Source: CAZSRX01 sp964609675 [NCBI: uncultured Bacteroidota bacterium] (lineage in GTDB: Bacteria > CLD3 > SB21). Taken from it: 17,475 bases of DNA. Where the stretch lies: NCBI GenBank assembly GCA_964609675.1, contig CAZSRX010000045.1:1-17475 (forward strand), in the 5' to 3' direction. Within the stretch, counting starts at the first letter, position 1, and each line of letters begins with the position of its first letter. Shown here piece after piece: positions 1-6,999 of this stretch. Made by a program: the position numbers and the translations under genes. The notes below the pieces were generated by a model, which was given only the letters and a program-made list of their open reading frames with translations, was not told the DNA's origin and did not search any database.

Positions 1-145
1 CTATTTTTAGGCTTCTACAAGAAATCAAGAAATATTTTTCGGGGAGTGCCAGTTTTTATTTAATTCTTAAAAAATCGGGAAAAACTAGCACAAAGATATT
101 TTTTCTCTGAGTGATTTATAAGACGAAAACAATACCCTGTTATCA
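1..145. other. left-edge non-coding stretch
   Basis: AT-rich sequence downstream of the minus-strand TPR gene. One plus-strand frame is open from base 1 to a TAA at 61-63. The 20 residues it would encode show no recognisable motif, so I do not call a partial gene. A 9-bp inverted repeat (126-134 with 147-155) lies across the TPR gene's stop codon. It has only one G-C pair and is too weak to call a terminator. Confidence 0.4.
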
Positions 146-1708
146 TTATTGTTTTGATTTCGTTTGATTTTCTATCGACATTATAAGATTTCGGCTTAAC
201 ACTCTCAATCGTTTTTCTCCCTGATAGTGTTTATATCCAAGGGCGCGTTTTATAGATTCCAAGGCATACGATTGCCCGCCGTCGGTCTGACAGAGTGCTT
301 CAGCGCCATAGTAATAGCTATAGGGCCATATCCACAAATATTCGTCATTGGACGCGGGGGTCTGAAGAATGATTTCTAATTGTTTGAGTGCCTCCTTAAA
401 TTGTTGACGGGTTATATCCAACCGCGCCATGTAATAGCGGCTTTCCATCAGGAGAACCGGCTCTATCTTCGGATCGGCCAGCAAATCATCCAGCAGCGGC
501 TGGGCGTTTGCTGTATCGCCGGTGAGAACGAACCGCCGGGCTTTAATAAGAGTGCGTTCATGGTGAGAAATGCCGCTGGATAGCCGTGTTTTTAATTTCT
601 TTTTCAGGGTTTCATCCCGGATTTCCTGATCGGCGGCTTTTTTGTAAAATGAAACTGCAAGCTCTCTGTTACCCGCCAATTCTGAGCATTCGCCGGAATA
701 ATAGAACGCATGCCCTTCGATCCAGCCGTCCATGGTCTTAAGGCGGCGATGATTGACGGTGAGCGATAAGGTTTGGCGGAAAAAATCCGTTGCGGCCGGA
801 TAATCATTGCGAAGGAGGGCCGTCCTTCCCAGATAGAATAGCGCCTGCATTCGCGCCGACGACCACCCCTGACCGCTTTCCGAAAGAACCTTACGAAAGC
901 ACCATTCGGCATCGTTCCATCTTTCTGCAAGATACAGCGTGTACCCTTTCTGCAAGATCAGGTATATATTAGCCGGATACCGAACCAGCAAACCGTTGAA
1001 TATATCCAGCGCCTTTTCATATTCGCCTTCCTCGATATAGATGTTGGCGAGAATGAATCCCGCTTCCTGTCTCGCCATTTTACCCCGTCGGGAAACATCG
1101 GTAATCATATCCAATCCGCTTTCCCGGTCGCCTTTTACGCCAAGCACGCTGATGATCGTCTGAATCCATCCGGGAAGGGCGGCCGCATAATAATTGTATA
1201 TACCAAGCGTCAGAAACGCATCGGTATAGGTATCGTCCATCCCGATAACTTTTTCGTGCAGGGACACGGCTTGCATTCCGTAATAAAAGGCCTTCAGCCA
1301 CTCCCCGCGCGCCGCCCAGTAACGCCCAAGATTGCCGTATAGGCATCCTTCATAAAAATAGCCGTCCACATCCCGGCGTCGTTCCCGCTGATACATCCGG
1401 GCCTTTTCCAGCGCTTTTTCGTGCAACGCTCCGAATGCCTCATCATCCCATTCGTTATCATACCCCGAAACAATACGGAAAAATTTTGCGGAACATTTAA
1501 GATAATAACCAACCGGATGCGCCGGATTCAAATTTATCAGCGAATCGAAACACGCATCGGCCTTTACAAATTCAAGGTTATATACAGATTCCAAACCGCT
1601 GTTAGCCAATGAATCCATCAGCATATTATTGCCGGCTTTAATATTACCCCCTATAAACGAGAACGTCCCGTATAAGAGTATAATTACGATATTTTTTTTT
1701 CTGGCCAT
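146..1708 (-). CDS. secreted tetratricopeptide-repeat protein
   Basis: The protein has about 520 residues. The N-terminus is a signal peptide: basic MARKK, a hydrophobic stretch (NIVIILLYGTFSFIGG), then a likely cleavage near IKA-GNN, so export is expected. The rest is helical TPR-like sequence. Clear repeat units, numbered from an upstream TTG start, lie near residues 225-256 (AGFILANIYIEEGEYEKALDIF), 260-287, 300-326 and 345-372, with further degenerate units near 430-460. The frame stays open to a TTG at 1744. I prefer the ATG at 1708 because it puts the signal peptide at the N-terminus. No strong Shine-Dalgarno precedes either start. It is divergent from gmk across a 144-bp AT-rich gap, with no operon partner visible. 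TPR proteins usually scaffold protein complexes; the partner here is unknown. No enzymatic motif is seen. Confidence 0.8.
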   Translation of the reverse strand: MARKKNIVIILLYGTFSFIGGNIKAGNNMLMDSLANSGLESVYNLEFVKADACFDSLINLNPAHPVGYYLKCSAKFFRIVSGYDNEWDDEAFGALHEKALEKARMYQRERRRDVDGYFYEGCLYGNLGRYWAARGEWLKAFYYGMQAVSLHEKVIGMDDTYTDAFLTLGIYNYYAAALPGWIQTIISVLGVKGDRESGLDMITDVSRRGKMARQEAGFILANIYIEEGEYEKALDIFNGLLVRYPANIYLILQKGYTLYLAERWNDAEWCFRKVLSESGQGWSSARMQALFYLGRTALLRNDYPAATDFFRQTLSLTVNHRRLKTMDGWIEGHAFYYSGECSELAGNRELAVSFYKKAADQEIRDETLKKKLKTRLSSGISHHERTLIKARRFVLTGDTANAQPLLDDLLADPKIEPVLLMESRYYMARLDITRQQFKEALKQLEIILQTPASNDEYLWIWPYSYYYGAEALCQTDGGQSYALESIKRALGYKHYQGEKRLRVLSRNLIMSIENQTKSKQ

Positions 1709-1852
1709 TCTCTGAATATTTATATGACAAATTTTCACTGACAAAATTTATACTTTAAAATTAATAAAAATACCTTGATATAATTATTGAGTCATTATAT
1801 ATTTAATATTATATTATTTATACTTTTATAGTAACTATTAGATTAGTAAATT
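1709..1852. promoter_or_regulatory. divergent AT-rich intergenic promoter region
   Basis: This gap of about 140 bp separates the minus-strand TPR gene from plus-strand gmk and must hold both promoters unless transcription comes from farther away. It is very AT-rich, with several TATA-like runs (around 1795-1830). TTGATA near 1773 and TTGAGT near 1788 could be -35 elements, but the composition makes such matches cheap. I do not assign an exact promoter. Confidence 0.35.
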
Positions 1853-2419
1853 TTGAAATCAAGTCAAGGAAAAATAATAGTACTTTGCGCGCCTTCGGGT
1901 GCGGGGAAAACCACCATCAAAAACCGGCTATTGCAGTTGGATCCGACAATTATGTTTTCAATTTCGGCGACCACACGTAAGAAGCGGGAAAATGAGCGGG
2001 ACGGCAGGGATTATTATTTCATGAGCGAGGAAGAGTTTAAATCCCATATTGCCAATAATGATTTTGTGGAGTATAATTATCATTTCGGGAATTATTACGG
2101 TACGCTTAAAATGGCGATTGAGCCGGATTTAAAACTGGGCTGCAATGTCATTGTGGACGTGGACGTAAACGGCGCGCTGGCGTTCCGGAAGCTATATCCG
2201 GAGCAGGCGTTGCTGGTATTCATCATGCCGCCATCGCTCGATGAACTGAAACGGCGCCTGGAAGCCCGCGGAACGGAAACGCCTGAAAGCATCCAGCAGC
2301 GGCTGGCGCGGGTTAAAGAAGAGATGTCATACATCATTCAGTTTGATCATGTCGTGGTTAATGATGACGTGGAGCGGGCTACCAATGAAATTCTGGAAAT
2401 CATCCGTCAGGGAAAATAA
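1853..2419 (+). CDS. gmk: guanylate kinase
   Basis: Guanylate kinase catalyses GMP + ATP = GDP + ADP in the cytosol and is essential for guanine nucleotide supply. The protein has 188 residues, within the usual 185-210. The P-loop APSGAGKT is at residues 13-20. The GMP-binding region follows with TTRKKRENERDGRDYYFMS (about residues 41-59), matching the family pattern TTR-x-R-x-GE-x-G-x-x-Y-x-F. The later VDVDVNGALAFRK and FIMPPSLDELKRRLEARGTE segments are also typical. The start is TTG at 1853, because the in-frame stop at 1847-1849 leaves no ATG or GTG before the P-loop. No clear Shine-Dalgarno is visible, so expression may be modest or depend on an alternative initiation mode. It abuts the next gene with no spacer, indicating one transcript. 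Confidence 0.95.
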   Translation: MKSSQGKIIVLCAPSGAGKTTIKNRLLQLDPTIMFSISATTRKKRENERDGRDYYFMSEEEFKSHIANNDFVEYNYHFGNYYGTLKMAIEPDLKLGCNVIVDVDVNGALAFRKLYPEQALLVFIMPPSLDELKRRLEARGTETPESIQQRLARVKEEMSYIIQFDHVVVNDDVERATNEILEIIRQGK

Positions 2420-3709
2420 ATGGCGGCACGGACTATAAACGCTGAAACGGTCAGAGATTTTATACTGGCCAGCGCGGAGACGGACATCGAAAAAAATCTA
2501 CCGGCCATTGCCGAGTCGGTGGGACTGTGGGGGCGTTCGGATGCCGTGCTTCAGGTCACGCGTCAGATCATCAACATTGCGCCGTCCGATGTATCGGTGC
2601 TGATTGTCGGCGAAAGCGGCACGGGCAAAGACTTGGTGGCCAAGGCTTTACACCGGCTGAGTCCGCGGCGTAACTATCCGCTGGTCATTGTTAACAGCGG
2701 CGCCATCGCGGAAGGAATTCTCGAGAGTGAACTCTTCGGCCATGAGCGCGGCGCATTTACCGGCGCGGTTTCAGAGCGGAAAGGTTATTTTGAAACAGCC
2801 AACGGCGGCACGATTTTTCTCGATGAAATCGGCGAGATGCCCCTGACCACGCAGGTTAAACTGCTGCGTATCCTTGAGACCGGTGAATTTCTGAAAGTTG
2901 GCGGATCGGTCACTAAAAAATGCGACGTGCGGGTGATCGCGGCTACCAACCGCAATCTGGAGCACATGGTACGTAAAGGGGAGTTCCGTAAGGATTTATA
3001 TTACCGCCTTAAAGCGATTACCATTGCGCTGCCACCGCTCCGCGCGCGTAAAAGCGATATCCCCATCCTTGCTGAAAAGTTTGCTGACGATTTTATCCGA
3101 AGCCAGCATGCCGCGTTTGAAGGATTCACCAACGACGCGATGGACGTGCTGACCGAGTACCGCTGGCCGGGCAACGTCCGGGAACTTAAAAATTTTGTCG
3201 AAAGCCTTATCACCATCAAACGCGGCGCCCGGATTACGGCCGAAGACGTTTCGGCTAACCTCCAGCATTTCCGCTCCATCGACCATGAGGAACTCCCGGA
3301 TGATGATCGCCGGTTTCTGCCCGTGCCCACGCATCTGACACCGGAACAAGCCGAACGGGAACTGCTCTACCGGACACTGCTCGCCCTGAAACAGGATATT
3401 ACGGATATCAAACAATTCCTCTGGAATAAATTCGGCGCCGCTCCGGGAACCCCTGTACCGCCCGTAACGGATCTTCGCCGTAACTATGAAAACGCATTGG
3501 CGAATAGCCAGGCGGTAGAACCCGAGGAATTCAAAGTGGATGAACCGCATTCCGACCTGCACAGCATGCGACTCAGTGACGCCGAACGGGAAACCATCAT
3601 CAAAGCCCTGCGGCGGTTCGACGGCAAACGCAGTCTTGCGGCCAAAGCCTTAGGACTCTCCGAGCGTACGCTTTACCGAAAAATCAAACAATACCATCTG
3701 GACCTGTGA
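2420..3709 (+). CDS. sigma-54-dependent activator, AAA+ plus Fis-type HTH, no receiver domain
   Basis: This 429-residue enhancer-binding protein would open sigma-54 RNA polymerase promoters by ATP hydrolysis. Residues 1-35 hold no recognisable sensory domain. The AAA+ core has Walker A GESGTGKD (64-71), the sigma-54-contacting loop GAFTGA (111-116), Walker B GTIFLDEI (130-137) and the WPGNVREL signature (249-256). A linker of about 100 residues follows (285-385), then a Fis-type helix-turn-helix near 403-425 (KRSLAAKALGLSERTLYRKI). The ATG directly follows the gmk stop, with AGGGA 6 bp upstream inside gmk, so the two are translated from one mRNA. Without a receiver or ligand domain, control must come from expression level or a partner protein. 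It is a predicted DNA-binding regulator; its targets are unknown. Confidence 0.93.
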   Translation: MAARTINAETVRDFILASAETDIEKNLPAIAESVGLWGRSDAVLQVTRQIINIAPSDVSVLIVGESGTGKDLVAKALHRLSPRRNYPLVIVNSGAIAEGILESELFGHERGAFTGAVSERKGYFETANGGTIFLDEIGEMPLTTQVKLLRILETGEFLKVGGSVTKKCDVRVIAATNRNLEHMVRKGEFRKDLYYRLKAITIALPPLRARKSDIPILAEKFADDFIRSQHAAFEGFTNDAMDVLTEYRWPGNVRELKNFVESLITIKRGARITAEDVSANLQHFRSIDHEELPDDDRRFLPVPTHLTPEQAERELLYRTLLALKQDITDIKQFLWNKFGAAPGTPVPPVTDLRRNYENALANSQAVEPEEFKVDEPHSDLHSMRLSDAERETIIKALRRFDGKRSLAAKALGLSERTLYRKIKQYHLDL

Positions 3710-3719
3710 TGCTTGTATT

Positions 3720-4226
3720 ATGAACACTTTGCGGAAGGTCATATACTTTCTCTTTGTTGCGGGCATGCTGACGCTGAATGCCTGCACCTATTCATTTACC
3801 GGCGCCAATCTGGGGGATTTAAAAAACGTGGCCATTCCCCCGTTTGAAAACCAGACATCCGAACCGGGTATCCGGGAGAAAGTAACCAATCAGGTTACCA
3901 ACGGCCTTATCGAGGACAACACGTTTAAAATCACCGACCGCAAGACCGCCGATGCCGTCTTGTCCGGCGTTATCATCCGCGTGGAAGACGCCCCCTTTAC
4001 CTTTGAAGGCGGCGGAAATAATTTTACCACGACCGATTATAAAATCACCATCGTTACCACGATACGTTTTGAAAATGTTAAGGATAAAAAGGTGCTTTGG
4101 GAAGAAACCATTTCCGGATGGGGGCGCTATACTCTGGCCGGCGCAAAAAACCGAAACTCCGGAATCGAAGACGCCATACGCATGATTACTGAAAATATAT
4201 TAAATAAAGTAACCGCCAACTGGTGA
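3720..4226 (+). CDS. lptE: LptE-like LPS-assembly lipoprotein
   Basis: This 168-residue protein starts with a lipoprotein signal peptide: basic NTLRK, a hydrophobic run, and lipobox LNAC with the lipidated cysteine at residue 22. After it, sequence such as YSFTGANLGDLKNVAIPPFE and the following ENQTSEPGIREKVTNQV are typical of the LptE family found in Bacteroidota, Chlorobiota and Ignavibacteria. In Gram-negative bacteria LptE plugs the LptD barrel in the outer membrane and helps deliver LPS to the surface. The gene lies 10 bp after the sigma-54 activator and is probably co-transcribed. No convincing Shine-Dalgarno is visible. The family call comes from memory of the pattern; divergent LptE sequences are weakly conserved, so the symbol is moderately certain. 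Confidence 0.78.
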   Translation: MNTLRKVIYFLFVAGMLTLNACTYSFTGANLGDLKNVAIPPFENQTSEPGIREKVTNQVTNGLIEDNTFKITDRKTADAVLSGVIIRVEDAPFTFEGGGNNFTTTDYKITIVTTIRFENVKDKKVLWEETISGWGRYTLAGAKNRNSGIEDAIRMITENILNKVTANW

Positions 4227-4386
4227 GCGCAAAGTTTTATTATATCCTTATTGATAATTGTTAAACTTTTTCTCATATTTACAAGTTATGAAAATAACCA
4301 TCCATGGCGCACCCGGTCTGAAGCCCTTGCACATCATATTTACGTGCGGCGTTTTGGATATCCGGATATGTTAAGGCGAGGCAGTT

Positions 4387-6465
4387 ATGGCAAAAGATAC
4401 AAAGACAGCGTCGGCAACCCCCGCACAGCATGAGCAGATCATGGCGGAGATTAATGTTATCACGCAGATCCAGGAAATTGAGACCCAGCTCGCGCTCAAC
4501 CCGGACAATTACCGTATCGCCCAGCTGGCGGATGCATACATACGGATCGGCGAGTATGATATTGCGGCCGACCTGTGCCATCAGGGTCAGAAAATATTTC
4601 CTGATTACGGCACCCTATTACTGGTGCTGACAGAAACGCTCATAAAAAAAGGCGATTACAAGAAAGCCGCTGAAGTACTGTCCGGATTCTATGCGCGGCA
4701 TCCCGCCCACATACGCGCCCATAAATTCCTGGGCGACATCGCCATGCATGAGAACGATATCCGCAAGGCCGCCAAACATTACCGCATAGCCCTCCGACTT
4801 GATCCGGTAAACCGCGCGTTGATTCAGACGTTCATGGAAGTGCGTGATCAATATAATAAAATCAAAGACTCTTTACCTTCCGAAGAAGATGATGAAACCG
4901 TCAAGCCGGTCCTTACGATCACAAAACCCGCCGAGCCCGTTAAAACGGAACTCAGCGACAAGATACTGGACGAGATTATTCCGCCGCTGAAAACGGAAGA
5001 TAAACCAAAGCCTGAGACGACCGTCCCGGTTATGGAAGAAGAGAAGCCGGAGATTATCAAGCCTGATATTAAACCCGCAGCAGTTAAAAAAGCGCCGGTA
5101 AAAGAGAAACCGGTTGATCTGACGCCCGCGATAAAAGAAATACCCGCGATTCAGGAAGAAGAGGAAGAAGAGGGCATTCAGATCCGGGAAACAGAACCGG
5201 TACATTCCATTTCCGAAGCGATGGAACTGAAACCGGTTTACATTGATGACAAAGGCAAGATGTATTTTTACGAGGACGATGAGGTTTCGTTCGAACAATA
5301 CAAAAAGCGCTTTGACCTGCTGAAAGCCGGAAAAGCGGTGATTATGCCCAAAGCCAAGCTGGATGAAAGACTGGCCGAGCTGGGTATCGTGATAACCCCG
5401 CGACAAACTGAAAAGGTTAAGGAAACGCTGGCACCGAAACCAGAAACAGAACCCACGGCTGTTTCCGTTCCTGACGAGACGCCGGTCAGCGCGGAAGAAA
5501 CGGTTACGGAGGTTACCGCTGAACCAGCTGTTCTAAACCAAGAAATCGAAGAAGAGCAGGCGTTCGAAGACGTGGAAATGTCTTACCGGGATTATCTGGA
5601 CATCATGACCGAGGAAGACGATCTGCTGGAAGCGTTGATGGGCGAATCCGCGGAAGCGCCTCATGCTGAAGAAACGTCCGATTTGGTATCCAAAATAGTA
5701 GGCGCGCCGGAGCTCGTGGCGAAAGCAACCCCCGACGATGAGCCCATAGATTATCAGTCATATCTGACTCAGACAACGAGTGATGCGGAAAGAAACGAAG
5801 CGCTGTTTGAAAAGGAGAGCGAAGCCGCCATATCGCTTGCCGAATTTGCCCGGTTCCTCGATGCCAGCGACGAAACCCTTGATTATGAGACCTACTGCCT
5901 GTTGGACCCTGAATTTCCGGGTATTGAGGAACTGATGGCAGAACCTGAATCCGAGGAACCAGCCCTTTCATATTCGGCGTTTCTGGATACCCTGCAAAGC
6001 GACGAAGATAAAAAAGAAGCTTTGATTTCGGATGTAACCACCGAAGAGACCTCGGCCATTGAGGAGGCAATTCCTGTTATCACTGAGGCAAAGACCGAAC
6101 CTGAACCGGCAATAATTCCTGTGGCGAAAAAAACCGAGCCTCTTCCTGCGGAAACCGTTGCCGAAAAAATCGTGGCAGCAGCCGAATCGAAAACGGAAAT
6201 ACCTTCTGTAACAAAAACCGAAACTCCTGCTGCGGAACCCGCCGCTGAAACCGTTGAAGAAACGGAAGAAGAATACGAAGAAGAAATTGATCCCCGCGAA
6301 GCTTCCCTTGAACTGGTTGAAAAACTGGCGCTGGAAGGCCAGTTCGGAACAGCTTACAAAGTCTGTAAAATGCTCAAACTGAAAAACCCAACGGATGCGA
6401 AAGTGGACCGAAAAATACTTGAACTCAAACGACTCTACTTATGGAGCACTCAGTTGGTAGGATAA
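4387..6465 (+). CDS. TPR protein with long acidic, repeat-containing tail
   Basis: This is a 692-residue protein with no signal peptide or membrane segment. Residues 25-150 form three or four TPRs (for example residues 42-70 and 108-140, AHKFLGDIAMHENDIRKAAK). Residues 163-395 are rich in E, P, K and T and look disordered. A block of about 23 residues then recurs three times: 398-420 (MSYRDYLDIMTEEDDLLEAL), 454-476 (IDYQSYLTQTTSDAERNEAL) and 527-549 (LSYSAFLDTLQSDEDKKEAL). Looser relatives lie near 300-310 and 482-492. After a second acidic stretch, residues 637-684 form another helical TPR-like unit. GAGG lies 5 bp before the ATG at 4387. It sits 160 bp after lptE and before gcvH. I do not recognise a named family. 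A cytosolic scaffold built from linear binding motifs is plausible but inferred. Confidence 0.8.
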   Translation: MAKDTKTASATPAQHEQIMAEINVITQIQEIETQLALNPDNYRIAQLADAYIRIGEYDIAADLCHQGQKIFPDYGTLLLVLTETLIKKGDYKKAAEVLSGFYARHPAHIRAHKFLGDIAMHENDIRKAAKHYRIALRLDPVNRALIQTFMEVRDQYNKIKDSLPSEEDDETVKPVLTITKPAEPVKTELSDKILDEIIPPLKTEDKPKPETTVPVMEEEKPEIIKPDIKPAAVKKAPVKEKPVDLTPAIKEIPAIQEEEEEEGIQIRETEPVHSISEAMELKPVYIDDKGKMYFYEDDEVSFEQYKKRFDLLKAGKAVIMPKAKLDERLAELGIVITPRQTEKVKETLAPKPETEPTAVSVPDETPVSAEETVTEVTAEPAVLNQEIEEEQAFEDVEMSYRDYLDIMTEEDDLLEALMGESAEAPHAEETSDLVSKIVGAPELVAKATPDDEPIDYQSYLTQTTSDAERNEALFEKESEAAISLAEFARFLDASDETLDYETYCLLDPEFPGIEELMAEPESEEPALSYSAFLDTLQSDEDKKEALISDVTTEETSAIEEAIPVITEAKTEPEPAIIPVAKKTEPLPAETVAEKIVAAAESKTEIPSVTKTETPAAEPAAETVEETEEEYEEEIDPREASLELVEKLALEGQFGTAYKVCKMLKLKNPTDAKVDRKILELKRLYLWSTQLVG

Positions 6466-6544
6466 CATTTGGATATTAAATTTTTATGTGTATATTCCGA
6501 CACGTTAACTATTACCGCAACAGAATTAGATAAGGAGTCCGGAT

Positions 6545-6925
6545 ATGAATTTTCCAGATAATCTCTTGTATACTGCCACGCATGAATGGGTTCGCCTCGA
6601 AGGCGATACGGCCACCGTGGGACTGACTGATTACGCCCAATCCGAGCTGGGCGATATCGTTTTTGTAGAACTCCCCGATGTCGGGAAAAAAGTAGAAGCC
6701 GGCAAACCCTTTGGATCTATCGAGGCGGTTAAAACCGTAAGCGATATTTATGCGCCCTTCACCGGCGAAATCACGGCCGTCAACGATCAAATCAAAGACA
6801 ATCCCCAGATAGTGAATAGCGATTGTTACGGGGAAGGATGGTTCGTGAAAATCAAGGTTTCCGATATGTCCGGAAAAAACAATCTCAAGTCCGCAGCTGA
6901 TTATAAAGCGTTAACCGCTCACTAA
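6545..6925 (+). CDS. gcvH: glycine cleavage system H protein
   Basis: GcvH is the lipoyl carrier that shuttles the aminomethyl group between the P, T and L proteins of the glycine cleavage complex in the cytosol. The 126-residue length is normal. The lipoylation site is in SIEAVKTVSDIYAPFTGEI, with the modified lysine at residue 63. The N-terminal YTATHEWVRLEGDTATVGLTDYA pattern and the C-terminal NSDCYGEGWFVKIK block are both diagnostic. AAGGAG at 6532-6537, 7 bp before the ATG, is a strong ribosome binding site, better than those of its neighbours. No gcvP or gcvT is nearby, so the rest of the system must be elsewhere, or GcvH serves mainly in lipoate transfer. A hairpin follows 24 bp after the stop. 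Confidence 0.97.
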   Translation: MNFPDNLLYTATHEWVRLEGDTATVGLTDYAQSELGDIVFVELPDVGKKVEAGKPFGSIEAVKTVSDIYAPFTGEITAVNDQIKDNPQIVNSDCYGEGWFVKIKVSDMSGKNNLKSAADYKALTAH

Positions 6926-6949
6926 TCGGTTATCTTATTAACTTTACAA

Positions 6950-6993
6950 CGGGTAGGCGCCATGTAATTGCATTACTGTCACCTACCTGTTTT
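6950..6993 (+). terminator. putative terminator after gcvH
   Basis: The outer arms CGGGTAGG (6950-6957) and CCTACCTG (6982-6989) pair over 8 bp with one G-U, followed by TTTT (6990-6993). Inside the loop GTAAT-TGC-ATTAC forms a second small stem. The T-run is short, so termination may be partial. It ends only 6 bp before the next ATG, so it could also act as a 5' leader structure for the hybrid kinase. Confidence 0.5.
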
Positions 6994-6999
6994 ATTAGC

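Noticed and set aside
1-63. Open plus-strand frame from the left edge
   Set aside because: Only 20 codons before a stop and no motif; it cannot be told from noncoding sequence.
126-155. Inverted repeat AAAACAATA...TATTGTTTT at the TPR gene stop
   Set aside because: Very AT-rich stem with a 12-nt loop overlapping the stop codon; too unstable to call a terminator.
1745-1852. Specific sigma-70-like promoters
   Set aside because: The region is so AT-rich that -10 and -35-like matches occur everywhere; none stands out.
4288-4374. 28-codon plus-strand ORF in the lptE-TPR gap
   Set aside because: No ribosome site and no recognisable sequence; the length is expected by chance.
4873-6070. Several minus-strand ORFs up to 177 residues
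   Set aside because: They are shadows of the acidic TPR gene; their F/R- or S-rich composition is what antisense of E/K-rich codons gives.
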